Assembly: GCA_014529385.2 (NCBI GenBank)
Contig: CM043959.1
Span: 7,228,026-7,292,025, forward strand
Length of the DNA stretch: 64,000 nt
Reading direction: 5' to 3'
Source of the DNA: Adiantum capillus-veneris
Lineage: Eukaryota > Streptophyta > Polypodiopsida > Polypodiales > Pteridaceae
Part shown: piece after piece, positions 1-10,547 of the stretch
How positions within the stretch are numbered: position 1 is the first letter of the stretch
How the letters are laid out: every line of letters begins with the position of its first letter
Made by a program: the position numbers and the translations under genes
Notes under the pieces: model-generated
Seen by the model: the letters and a program-made list of their open reading frames with translations, nothing else
Database searches by the model: none
Told to the model about the DNA's origin: nothing

Positions 1-790
1 GCTATTTGGGTGGAAAACCATAACTAAAAAGTTCACAATCTTCTCACTCCATTGAAGCATGGTCTGAACTAGGAACAAGGAAGTATCGGGAAATTCATCA
101 TCGATTCCAATAAGGGCTTCACCATTGGGTATGCAAGACAAATGATCCGCCATGACATGTCTTTTATCGAGTCTCACCACAACGGTAAAATCAAACTCAA
201 GAAGAATTAACAACCATTGTGTAATTCTTCCCATGGAACAAGGTTTATTCACTAGATACAACAATGCTTGATGATCCACATAGAAAACAAACATGTGCCA
301 AGAAGGTAGTAGCTAAATTTCTTTACGGTGTAAATCATAGCTAAACCTTCTCGCTCTATAGTGGTGTAGTTCCTCTCAACATCATTTAATTGACGACTTG
401 AAAAGCTAATGGGGTAGTCCAATTTATGTTGTCCTGGTTGAGCTAGAACACACCCAATAGCAAAGTTTGATCCATCAATATGCACATGGAAAATTACATT
501 TCAATCGAGCACTCGTAGGATGGGAGAACTTGTTAAGACCTTTTTTAATAACTCATAAATATGGTCACACTCCGCGGTCCAGTGGAACTCAATAAGAAGC
601 TTGTACAATGGGCGAGCTATCTCGGCAATGTTTAAAATAAACCGCCGGTAATAACCAACATGGCCCATGATCCTTTGAACTCCTTTGTAGTTTGTAGGTG
701 GCGGAAAATTGGAAATGGCTTTAAAATTAATCTCATCTGTGGAAATTCCAGTTTTGGGCCCAAATGCCGTACCCGGAAACGGTGCAAAAA
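1..790 (-). mobile_element. Ty3/gypsy pol fragment (RT end and RNase H)
   Basis: Read on the minus strand, this stretch encodes the end of a reverse transcriptase followed by its RNase H. Recognisable landmarks are the connection motif GHVGYYRRFI near 640-670, the RNase H start DGSNFAIGCVLAQPG near 430-480, the block NYTTIEREGLAMIYTVKKF near 310-375, and an ADHLS motif near 150. The same landmarks occur in elements A and B, with the same shared phrase about NKPC followed by LLEFDF, so this is a third member of that gypsy family. It is a broken fossil and runs off the left edge of the window. No LTR is visible for it. Confidence 0.85.
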
Positions 791-1027
791 ATGTGCGCTT
801 TTACCATACATATTAGAGGCTGGGGAACTTGTCAAACACTGTGTGCGAGCCTCGAAAGGTTGCAAGGACACAACTAGACTATTCTAGTAAGCTCAAAGGG
901 GCAATGGTGTGTCACTCACCGCTCAATGCTGACCGTCGTGAAGGATCCCATGCTGCAAAGAAGAAGGAGCCGATGCTGCCACCGCGCTCAATAGCCTCGC
1001 TGTTGCTGATGCCGCTGCAATGCTTGA

Positions 1028-1029
<2 letters not shown>

Positions 1030-1082
<53 letters not shown>

Positions 1083-1104
1083 CATACACACACACACACA
1101 CACA
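1030..1104. repeat. (CT)n and (CA)n compound microsatellite
   Basis: About 50 bp of pure CT repeat is followed by about 20 bp of CA repeat. ORFs across it are low-complexity artefacts. The remainder of 790-1554 holds no gene that I can recognise. Confidence 0.97.
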
Positions 1105-1421
1105 TTCGTGAGCACACGATGGAGAAGAAGGTAGAGGTAGAGCAAGAGAAATTTTTTAATATGCACCTCAAAGATGAGAATTTTAGGTCAAAATGGACCT
1201 TTTATATGAATCTGACCCATTCACACATGGGCACCCGTTGATCGGCCTTAATGATTCTCACTCCTAGGACTCTCCCAGAGAGGTGATTTAGGACTACTCT
1301 GGGCTCCAAGTCCTTGTCCACAATAGAGAGGACGCCACTAAAGAGTATTACCTAAGGAAGAATTTTTTTGTTCTTTAAGCTAGCAAACCATCACATGTTT
1401 TTGAGTTTTTAGGTAGCAACA

Positions 1422-1424
<3 letters not shown>

Positions 1425-1505
<81 letters not shown>
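1425..1505. repeat. (CT)n microsatellite
   Basis: An uninterrupted CT dinucleotide run of about 80 bp. It ends about 50 bp before the stop codon of the small minus-strand membrane ORF. Confidence 0.97.
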
Positions 1506-1509
<4 letters not shown>

Positions 1510-1554
1510 AGAACCCACAATTGTTAGTGATAATATATTAATCATACCAAAAAA

Positions 1555-1764
1555 TTACATCAAGAAACCCTCCTCGGGAGCATGAGCCAGGGTATCATAA
1601 CAACCACCAAAGTACCATGTAAAGACTGCAAGAACAATGGAGGCAAGCCCTAACCAAAACAAGTCATACCAAAACGAGAGCACAACGAATAGCAAACCTA
1701 AAGTTGCAAAGAGGGTGGGGCCTAGGTCCCCATTACCTACTGAGATTGCTCGGGATGCCACCAT
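1555..1764 (-). CDS. Small predicted membrane protein or exon, 69 codons, family not recognised
   Basis: The ORF starts at an ATG in a good plant context (caccATGG on the minus strand) and ends in TAA. Residues 1-14 are polar (MVASRAISVGNGDL). Residues 15-50 are strongly hydrophobic and probably form two membrane segments, ALLFVVL-type and LGLASIVLAVFTW-type, joined by a short aromatic SFWYDLFWLG link. The tail GGCYDTLAHAPEEGFLM is polar. Composition looks like real coding sequence rather than a shadow ORF, and the region is not part of any repeat I could identify. It could be a last exon, a retrocopy or a short gene. No function can be assigned, and no promoter, intron or neighbour supports expression. 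Confidence 0.3.
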   Translation of the reverse strand: MVASRAISVGNGDLGPTLFATLGLLFVVLSFWYDLFWLGLASIVLAVFTWYFGGCYDTLAHAPEEGFLM

Positions 1765-1850
1765 GGTGCTGTCTCTTCCACCGACCAACCCAATGTCTCA
1801 AAACAAAGCAGGAAAAGCCGATTCATCGTACCCACATCAGAGTACCACCA

Positions 1851-2494
1851 TGAACAAATCGCATAGGACTACCGCATGCTTTTAGAGGGGAGCCAAGCAC
1901 CTTCCTAGCACTGATCCCTGGATTCACCATGCCAAGCAAAAGCTGCCACATCTCGTCACCTGCCTTCAAATCCCTCTTGTAGAGGAGGTGAGAGAAAGAC
2001 CACTCCCTTGGCACAAAAGTAAGGGGATTCTGAGAGGGTAAGGCACAACAGAGGGAGTTGTAGCCACGGACCCCGACCCCCCCCCCCCCCCCCCCGGGTA
2101 CACCTTTGCAACCCATAGCCTCCCGGGCACTCCTCATGTCTTCGCCCAAGGCGCCATGACCCGCAGGAGCTTGCTCCCTACCGCAACCCTTGCCTTCGAG
2201 CCTCCCTGTCCCGTAGCGCTCGCAAGTGGAGCAAGAACCGCACAAGCGTAGAACCCTCGTAGAACCCTTACAACATCTTAAACATATACCACATATCTCA
2301 TTTTTTTTCACTATTTAAGTGGCGAAAGTGCTGATGAGTCTTTTGAGGGTGAATTGTTTTGGTTTGTCACTTATATGTGTGCCCATGGTTTGATGCTTAT
2401 CCAAAGCTCGAGCAATTGCTTTTCTTGGCCTCTCAAAACATCACACCTTTTAAAGAGGTAGAAGTTCTGATAGAAAACATTATCTTATATAAAT
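1851..2494. repeat. Diverged direct repeat, copy 1
   Basis: This block recurs at 2651-3330 in the same orientation. Both begin with GAACAAAT-GCATAG and run to TCTGATAGAAAACAT. Copy 1 contains a 19-bp C homopolymer at 2077-2095, shorter in copy 2. Minus-strand ORFs in both share the peptide block VPREWSFSHLL, so the unit may derive from a coding sequence. I do not recognise the family. Confidence 0.85.
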
Positions 2495-2650
2495 ACTAGT
2501 CCGTCCGGCCACCTTCGGCGGCCTCTCTCTCTCTCTCTCCCTCTTTATCGTGTGCACAGGGGCTTCTCGATTTTGGAATTTAGTCTTCATGTCGCATATT
2601 TGGACACTTGTAAAGGGATCCCCCCTTTCACCATATTATGTTAGTTTAGA

Positions 2651-3330
2651 TGAACAAATAGCATAGCACTACCACAGGCTTTTAGAGGGCAGCCAAGCAC
2701 CTTCCTAGCACTTATCCCTGGATCCACCATGCCAAGCAAAATTTGTCACATCTCGTCCGCATGCCAGAGAGTGTTGCCACCACCTGCCTTTAAATCCCTC
2801 CCGGAGAGGAGGTGAGAGAAAGACCACTCCCTTGGCACAAAAATAAGGGGACTTTGAGAGGGTAAGGCACAACAGAGGGAGTTATAGCCAGGAAACCCCC
2901 CCCCCGGGCACACCTTTGCAACCCATACCCTTCCGCGCACTCCTCATGTCTTCGCCCAAGGCACGACGACCCGCATGAGCTTGCTCCCTACCGCAACCCT
3001 TGCCTTCGAGCCTCCCTATCCTGTAGCGCTTTCAAGTGGAGCAAGAACCGCACAAGCATAGAACCCTCGGAGAACCCTCGCAACATCTTAAACATATACC
3101 ACATATCTCATTTTTAAGCTGTTTGGTGTCTAAACTTTCTTTCACTATTTAAGTGGCGAAAGTGGTGACGAGTCTTTTGAGGGTGAATTGTTATGGTTTG
3201 TCACTTATATGTGTGCCCATGGTTTGATGCTTATCCAAAGCTCGAACAATTGCTTTTCTTGGCCTGTCAAAACATCACACCTTTTAAAGAGGTAGAAGTT
3301 CTGATAGAAAACATCATCATATATAGATAT
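2651..3330. repeat. Diverged direct repeat, copy 2
   Basis: Second copy of the 1851-2494 block, with scattered substitutions and small length differences. The two are separated by about 155 bp that include a short CT run near 2523-2540. No terminal inverted repeats or target duplication were seen, so the block could be a segmental tandem duplication or two remnants of one transposon. Confidence 0.85.
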
Positions 3331-3404
3331 GGTATGCCATGCTTTAAATTACCCTCATGTGAACGTGAGGTTCCTACATAATCTGAAGTAGGTTGTTGTG
3401 CCTA

Positions 3405-3572
3405 GCGTCATTGCGTGAGCACGATCTAGTTAAGATACAACTAACCTAGTTGATTGAGCATTTGAACTGCGTGACTTGGGTCATGGTTTCAATTACGGTT
3501 GGGTGACGCCCGAAGACACCCTCTTGTATCTGCTCGATCGAGAACGCTTGGACCACTAAAAAATAAAAAAAG
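3405..3572 (+). mobile_element. Possible tRNA-derived SINE
   Basis: The segment has a tRNA-like head. An A-box-like TAGTTGATTGAGCA lies at 3447-3460 and a B-box-like GGTTTCAATTA at 3485-3495, at a spacing close to that of a tRNA gene. It ends in an A-rich tail (3558-3572) typical of SINEs. No target-site duplication was found and the box matches are imperfect. The 270 bp after it, up to element A, hold nothing I recognise. Confidence 0.35.
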
Positions 3573-3844
3573 ATAGAGCTTCATTGAATGGATTCAAAAT
3601 TTCCATTCCTAATTACTGGGTGAGCCCAAGGCTCTTTTTGCAATACCTCAACGCAGAAGCCACCACGTGGCAATAGCTTTATATTTTATTAAAAAAACAT
3701 CGCTCCCATGAAAATCTCTAAAAAAACTATGTTGTGAAAAGCTACGAAGTGAATGAAATAAGAAAATCTGTTAAGCAGTTCGCAGTTCCCCAGAAGAGCT
3801 TTGTCTGCAGGTTTTTCTCTGGCCACTCTTTGCAAGAGCGCGCG

Positions 3845-4771
3845 TGTTAGAAGCTGGACACACCCTACAGAAAATGATTGCTCGGCGGATTATTATTTTT
3901 TGTAATTATTCATTTATTGAGAAAACCTGACATTTCACTTCTACAAATATTGGGGCTTACAAAAGTTTCGAGATTGTATCCTAGTTTTGACTTTTGGATT
4001 GAGTAGACGGTTAAATTGAAACATTAGGGTTTGAGATCGTAAGGTATTTATACCACTTTTTGACCTTAATGAAAAACCCTTGTCATTTTAAAAAGTTTGA
4101 AGTCTGTGTGAGTGAGCGTACTGTGTACCAGAGAGAGTGAGAGCTTCATCTTGACATTGCGCGCGCACCGGTGTCAGAATCAAGTGCGGAGAAGTGTAGC
4201 GTGTTGCCCCTGACGAGAGCTATGCGCCAATATCTACATTGCGCACGTACGGTCCAATTTTGCGAGCTCCATCTACGAGCTTCATCTGGTGATTCTGTGA
4301 GCATACGTTATCCATTTCCGCATTTCAGCATATCCACGCGTTCGCATTGAGTAGAGCTACACATTACGCACTTTAGTTTTTGAAAACGACGACCTCCAAA
4401 TTTCGGCCAGACATCCTACGTGATTTTGCACCGGGTGTTTTGGGTTGGGATTTTGGTTCATGGACCTTAGGGAGAGCGACCCATTGGTGTTAATAGGGTC
4501 TCCTTCAAGTTCTGTGACATTTCGTGACCTTTTGATGGGTATTTGGCTCTTAAAAGCGTTGTAGGAAATCTCCTCTTATGCACTTCTGAAGGCTGTAGCT
4601 TAGACATTGGGTAGAGATCTCTGCAGGAATTAGTTAGGAGTCAGTCGAGTGTAGATTGACACCCTATGCTTGCTTCCACGCGCCTACAGGTCGAGCTTTG
4701 TCCTTAGCTGACAAATGTTGTTAGGTGAGTTCTCACTGTGCTGACGTCCGTCGTGGCGTATCCGTCCAGCA
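3845..4771 (+). repeat. Element A 5' LTR
   Basis: This is a 927-bp LTR beginning TGTTAGAAGCTGG and ending GTCCAGCA. A TATA-like GGTATTTATACC at about 4043-4055 is the likely promoter core. A half copy of the element's palindrome, AGACATCCTACG, lies at 4409-4420. The match to the 3' LTR is clear over its whole length, apart from a 196-bp length difference. Confidence 0.95.
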
Positions 4772-4772
4772 T

Positions 4773-4790
4773 TGGCGCCATTGTCAGGGA
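4773..4790 (+). promoter_or_regulatory. Element A tRNA primer-binding site
   Basis: TGGCGCCATTGTCAGGGA lies one base after the LTR end. It resembles the TGGCGCCGTTGCCGGGGA primer site common in plant gypsy elements. Element B has a related site at 42651. Confidence 0.85.
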
Positions 4791-5300
4791 CGAAAACCCT
4801 AGGTAGGTGACCGAGACTAGTCCTTGAGGATAGGGATTCTTTGGCTTGCCAAGTGTCTCGTTTTACATTTAGATAGGATCAGAGGGTGGAGGACTCTCTA
4901 GGTCTTAGAGGGAGTCTAGGGAGCGTGTGTAGGGCCTAGATCCTTGGACTTAGGTAGACTGAGATAGTGTAGGTCTTAGTTGATTTGATAAGTAGTAGTT
5001 GGAGTGGTAGAAGCGGTGAAAGGAGAGCTTGAGAGTCCGGAGAGTCCAGGAAGCAACCGAAACACCATTATCACCATTTCACATGATGAGTAGGAGTAGG
5101 GTAAGTAGGACATCATGATTTATGATCTAGAGTACTTCATGCATGTATACTTGCTTGTTAGGTTCATCACAAGGTTGTAAAAGACGCAAAAGTGTGTTTG
5201 AAAGCTGAAGTGAAGTCCAAAAGTTACTGTGAGTGTTTCTGATAGATCTGCAGAGCATCAGGAGCATTTCTGTCAGGAAAAAATTATATTTTAAACCAGG

Positions 5301-6166
5301 AGACATCCTATGCATAGGATGTCTACATGCTAATCTGGTGGGAATTTTGGAATTTTGAGTTGACCAGTGTGTCCAGAAGGTAGGTTTTACCCTATTTTCA
5401 CCTCGAAAGTGGAAATTTGACCATATCTTGACAGGATAAGGCCAGATAAACTGAAATTGCCAGACATCCTACCCAAATTGTGCCAAGGCATTATTTTAAG
5501 ACCAAAACCATAGGATGGCTGCATGAGCATGATCTGCATGATATATTGAGTGACTGAGAAAGTTTTCATCTCATTTGGGTGAGAAAATTGGGTTCTAAGC
5601 AGACTTTAGCATCTTTGACTGAAAAGGGCTAGAACAGCTAAAATTGGGGCCTTTTGAAATCCAAACCAAAATCTAAGCATACCACTGGGTTGCTGACATT
5701 AAGGGGAAGCTATGGAACAAGTCTGAGGTCAAACACGCCAAAAAGACATCCTACGCGTAGGATGTGTTCTGGGTGATTTAACACTCCAAACCCATATTTG
5801 AGCATACCAAAGTGATCAACACCTCAAGAGGAGTCTATGCTTTGCATTTGAAGCCATTTTGAGCAATAAGACATGCTACGCATAGAATGTCTAATGCATG
5901 AAATTGGAGCCAGAAACTGACTGTGGGCATAGCAGGGTGTTGTATAGCCTGAGGCAAGCCTCCTAGTCAATTTTGGTCTAAATTGGAGTTGATTTGACTG
6001 GTCAGACCAACATCAGGCTGCTGGAATAGATTTATGATCCATTGACCAGCTTATAGGTGTCAAATCAAAAAGTAAAAACAACTGTGGACTCAGCAAATCA
6101 AGGGCAATCCATAGTGCAAAAATCCAGACAAAACAAAGCAAGAGACATCCTATGCGTAGGATGTCT
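5301..6166. repeat. Element A leader palindrome cluster
   Basis: Four near-perfect 24-bp palindromes lie at 5301-5324, 5744-5767, 5869-5892 and 6143-6166, plus a half site at 5462-5472. The core is ACATCCTACGCGTAGGATGT, with TG or CA variants in the centre. The copies are dispersed in non-coding leader DNA, not in tandem. The rest of the 4791-6457 leader has no recognised gene. Confidence 0.9.
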
Positions 6167-6457
6167 ACAGGGGCTTAGGGAAGAGAAAATTTGACTGAGA
6201 TTATACAGTGATGTTCCATTTGAGTGAAGGATTCCATAACTTCTTTCAGAAGTGAATTTGGACCTTGTTTGACCTTTTGATGGAGCAAAGACGGAATTAA
6301 GACTTTTCAGGTAAATTGACCAACATCCGAGGGAAGTACAGTTCCAGATTAGCAGACCTAATCCAGAACATCAGAAGTGTATAAATACAATAGTGATTGA
6401 GGTTAACTCTATAGTTATACCAATCATTACTAAAATCACCTCTAGCTGTTAGATGCT

Positions 6458-7460
6458 TTGATTCAATTGCCAAAATTAAACGCTTGTGTACATGTATATT
6501 TAGTGGAAAAGCAAGAAGTTGTGCGGAAACTGATCCTTTGCCAGGTGAGTGGTTGGATTTGTGTAAGTTGCATTGCTAAGTTTGATGAATTTAAGATCAT
6601 TTTTAGAGACCAAAAGGTGGCAGGTGATCAGGGTAGCTTAGTGTCCACCGAGGAGAGTGTAACTCAGGCAAGGCTAGATCCACTAGCACCGATTATTGAG
6701 GACGGTAGTGATACTGACACTTCATCAGAAAAATCCTTCTTCATGATGGGTAGTCAACAGCCAGGAGGTTTCACCTATGAAGGACCAATGCCAGGAGGAA
6801 GCACCTCCCTAAATCGTTTGAATGACCAAGTTCACTACGATCTTCTTAGAAGGAACAAACTCGAGGGGAGCCCTAGTTTATTCTGAGTATCGAGGATGCA
6901 AGTGTATTTGTATTGAAGAAAGGCCGGCTCAGAGACTGGAGATAATTCGAGTCTATGATGATGGAGATAGATTCCGAGACGAAAAAGAGAACCACTATCT
7001 GATAGTTAGTAACCCTGAGGATTACAACAGATATGGAGATAACATGGCAAAAGGAAAAATGGTTTCAGAAACTCAAGAACCGCTACCAAACATTAATCGA
7101 CCTAGAGCGCTTTTTATGTATGATAAGAAAACAACCAGGGTCTCAATCTATAATGAGAATGTGGGAATTTACAAGCATGAGAGCGAGGGAATAGTCTCTT
7201 ACATTCATTGCAAAGAACCCTACCCAAACGAATTAAGCAAAGACAAGGTTCTTTACTTATTCTCTTATGAAATTGCTATGGGAAAGGATATTGTTTTCAT
7301 TGATAGGTACGGGCGAGAATACATACGTATTCTCCCAGAGGAGGTAGAAAAGGCAACAGTTCCAGGAGCATCAACATATGCCCCCAATGAAGTGCTAAGA
7401 GCCACCTACACCCCTAGCAAGTCGACAAATCCCTTTTCAGAGGAGTATGACGCGACCTGA
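6458..7460 (+). CDS. Element A gag N-terminal ORFs
   Basis: Two overlapping ORFs (6458-6886 and 6822-7460) open the coding region. The second contains YIHCKEPYPNELSKDKVLYL followed by DIVFIDRYGREY, which corresponds to a block in element B near 45180-45300 that ends VVIIDKYGRKY. The conserved block suggests a family-specific N-terminal Gag module. No known domain is recognised. It belongs to a fossil element. Confidence 0.5.
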
Positions 7461-7820
7461 CATTCTACCCAACAACATACATTCAACAACCAGAGCCAAC
7501 CAGCAACTCAGCCATCATTGCAGGCATGGCTTCGACAGAGTGCAACATTAGAACAAGACTGAAACCGAGATGGTTATCAAGCCGCACGAGGGCTAGGGGA
7601 TTTACAAGAACCACCACTCTATTCACGGTATCATGGTGAGAGTAAGCAAAAGACTCATGGGTCAACAGAGCATGGAAGACCACCCATAGAACGAGTTCGA
7701 AGAGATGAGCCATCTCTTGCAAGAACTGTTAGAAATTACGGCTTAGAAGGACCACTGGGAGAGGAACCCGCTTACTACCGAAGGCCAGAGGAGGTATATC
7801 GATTAGGACGAGGAGATCTA

Positions 7821-9011
7821 ATGATGAGATTTGTAGACCATCGTAGAATTAGACCTTCTCAGGTGCAAAAATGGGTAAACAAGAAATACACGGGAAACAG
7901 AGATCCTAGAGATCATGTAGCAGCCTTTGTGCGTGTAATTAGAGCTGAACAGGTGTTAGACTTCCCTACCCAATTCGCAGGGTTTAGACTAACCCTAGAG
8001 GATGATGCTGCTACTTGGTTTGACTGTGTGGAATGTAAAGACTTTGCGTCTATGGAGGAGGTGTTTGACGAGTTTATTGAGGAATTCTCACAAAGGGGAA
8101 TAGCTCATAATACAGTCTCACAAATCCATAAATTCAAACAGAAAGACGGGGAATCTGTGCGAAAGGCGGCCCTAAGACTAAAAAGATATGTTAAGTTCTG
8201 CCCTGTGGAAGAACTGCCAACTCAGTCCAGACTTATGCTTATATTCATCCAAGGACTAAGGAATGCAGATCTCCAAAAGGACTTACATATGAAGAGGAGC
8301 ACGACGTTAAACGAGTTAACTAAGGAGGCTCTTTACCTTGTAGACAATTGTGTGGTCTACAAAGAGGGTAAATTCAAGGATCTTGATGATGATTCATCCT
8401 CACAACAAAGTGGAAGCAAGTCCGCTAAGACATCACCGAAAGGAGAAGTAGTTGTAAGCCAGGAGCAGCTTGTAGAGGAAGTGCTAAAAAAGATTAACCT
8501 GTACGCCAAACCTCAGGCTAAACAGCCAAAGTGGTGTGCTATTGAACAAAAATGGACAAACCATGGGACGGAGGAATGTTATTATAACAAGGGGTATGTG
8601 AGAGAACGGCCGTATGCTCCCCAAGCTCAAGTAGCATCTCCTCAACTTCCACTGATGCCTAGGTATCAAGCAGGCAACCTACCAGGACCTGTAGGTGTAG
8701 AAAGGCGACAACCAGTGTTGGGGCAGAAACCACCCCTACCGGGATTACGACCAATTGGCATAAGATACACACCAATAGTAACCGAACCAGAAGAGAAGGC
8801 TTTGGTGCCTATGCATGCATATTACGAAGATCCCAATGGATATGCTGTAAATCCTGCCTATTATCCACCGGAAGAACCCTCAACGCCAGAACCATGGATC
8901 ATGATGGGAAGTACAGGACCACCAACAACTGCAAAGGCAGCAGGAGAAGGAAGATATAGCTTGGATGAACGAACATTGCTATTCATAGCCAACGGAGGCA
9001 TGGGCGGGTAG
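7821..9011 (+). CDS. Element A Gag (retrotransposon gag domain)
   Basis: The 396-aa ORF carries a standard plant retrotransposon gag domain. Landmarks are ATWFDCVE near residues 71-78, then EEVFDEFIEEFSQRGI, and LIFIQGLRNADLQKDL followed by LTKEALYLVDNC. The C-terminal third is proline- and tyrosine-rich. Gag would form the cytoplasmic virus-like particle. Element B has a collinear Gag at 45017-46336 with the shared phrases GLRNDTLKKDL and TKEALYLVDNC. Zinc knuckles follow just downstream. Confidence 0.9.
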   Translation: MMRFVDHRRIRPSQVQKWVNKKYTGNRDPRDHVAAFVRVIRAEQVLDFPTQFAGFRLTLEDDAATWFDCVECKDFASMEEVFDEFIEEFSQRGIAHNTVSQIHKFKQKDGESVRKAALRLKRYVKFCPVEELPTQSRLMLIFIQGLRNADLQKDLHMKRSTTLNELTKEALYLVDNCVVYKEGKFKDLDDDSSSQQSGSKSAKTSPKGEVVVSQEQLVEEVLKKINLYAKPQAKQPKWCAIEQKWTNHGTEECYYNKGYVRERPYAPQAQVASPQLPLMPRYQAGNLPGPVGVERRQPVLGQKPPLPGLRPIGIRYTPIVTEPEEKALVPMHAYYEDPNGYAVNPAYYPPEEPSTPEPWIMMGSTGPPTTAKAAGEGRYSLDERTLLFIANGGMGG

Positions 9012-9066
9012 AGACATGTATACCAACAAAGAGGAGCTCAAGGAGCACCTCAACAACCTAAGGGAC

Positions 9067-9185
9067 CCTGCTACAAGTGTGGTGGAGACCATTGGCTAAG
9101 AGACTGTCCTCATGATGAAATCATTAGAGTCAACGCATATTGCACCGAATGTGGAGTTACTAATTTGATTCCGGATTGCCCTAAG
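9067..9185 (+). CDS. Element A Gag zinc-knuckle region
   Basis: CYKCGGDHWLRDCP is a CCHC zinc knuckle, the nucleic-acid-binding part of Gag. It is followed by a second cysteine-rich block, CTECGVTNLIPDCPKNP. Element B has the same pair of blocks at 47311-47430, so the doubled arrangement is a family trait. Confidence 0.8.
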
Positions 9186-9401
9186 AACCCGAGAAAAGGA
9201 GCAAAAACTACCTTGAACATGCTAGAAGCAGTGTCTTCCAGTGGAGGATCAGAAAACGAGACAGTGATATCTATTCAGGTAGCAACACGAGCCCAAGCTC
9301 AAATAATGATGAATGAACCTATAATTGAAGAGCCAAAAACCGATGCCCCAAGTTCAGAAACAAAAAATCAGAGAAGCACTTAGAAAGCTAGAAAGGCACG
9401 T

Positions 9402-10148
9402 ATGAAAGCCAGGAGAGAACAAGAGCAAACGGCTCTATCCGAGGAGTTAAAACACACCAAGGATAGATTAGAGCGGTTAGAGGATCTAGCCAGCCTAAGC
9501 TCACACACTGCGGCAACCATAGCACCCAAGGAAATAGCAGAACCCAAAAGTGCAGGATCAGGAGGATCAGTACTGGCAGACAAGGTAAATGAGAAGTTAT
9601 ATGCAATTTTAAAAGCTTACGAAGCGAGGCTCAAAAAGAACCAAAACCAAGAGCAAAGATGGATGACTTATCCATATGCGGAAATAGAAAAATAGAGGTT
9701 GGAAATGTGTCGAAAGATGATTGAAATAGCTCAATCCTTGATAGAAAACCCGCTTGGTAAACCTGCAAGTTGGCATGAAGTACCGGCTCCAACCTCTATC
9801 AAACCAACTTTAGAGAAACAAGTTCAAGTGTTCAGAGGAGTTATAAAACTCTTCTTGTTCTGTTGGTATTCTCTGTTTTCTCTCCACGCTCACTTGAGCT
9901 GTCTGAACACTAAAGTTGCTCAGATGCTCAATTTTGCCAATCAGCACCCTAGACACCAGGAACGCTATAGGAAAAAACGAGCAGAAAACAAAATGAGAGA
10001 GAACCTGATGCCCAAGATAAAAGATAAAACTCACTATCTAATGCTTGTCAAAGCAGAGGATTGTGTAAAAGATCAAATATCAGGAAGATTCTCGAGAGTG
10101 CAAAGGGAAAGAACACAAGAGGAAATTAAAAAAAGCACGAAAAGCTAA
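9402..10148 (+). CDS. Element A charged linker ORFs between Gag and RT
   Basis: ORFs 9402-9695 and 9699-10148 are rich in Lys, Glu and Arg and predicted to form coiled coils. They contain the phrase VNEKLYAILKAYEARLKKNQ, matched in element B by FEPLDAILKAYEARLKLNQ near 47800. The conserved helix suggests a real structural linker in the family's polyprotein. No enzyme domain is recognised. From 10150 to 10547 only short collinear remnants are visible. Confidence 0.5.
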
Positions 10149-10547
10149 ACAGAAACAAAATCAAACAAATCTCAAAAATCAAAACAAGAAACAACAAAAG
10201 ACCCAGAGTGGACCAAATTAGAGCGTAAAAAGAAATACCAAGAACTAAAACAGTCTTTACGAGAGGTATGGACTACTGAGGGAGAAAGTGATGGTAAGGA
10301 GGAGTCAGAAAAAGGAAACATGAATGTACCATCACACTATCGGAAATTCACCATCCAGGACAGAAAAATCATAATGACACCACCAGTCAAGGAAAGAATA
10401 AACTAAGAATCTTACGATGGGCCGGAAAATGCAAAACGGATAGACCTCGTTGAACCAGGTGAAAAGCCTCAGCCGGTCTATATCGCAACTGATTTAGAGC
10501 CTGAAGAAGAAGAACATTTAACACAACTTCTCAAGAAGTATAAAGAT

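Noticed and set aside
829-1241. ORFs across the CT/CA microsatellite
   Set aside because: They encode Leu-Ser and His-Thr dipeptide runs that arise in any frame of a dinucleotide repeat.
5301-6166. Palindrome cluster as a CRISPR array
   Set aside because: Spacing is irregular and long, the repeats are degenerate, no cas genes exist, and the DNA is plant nuclear.
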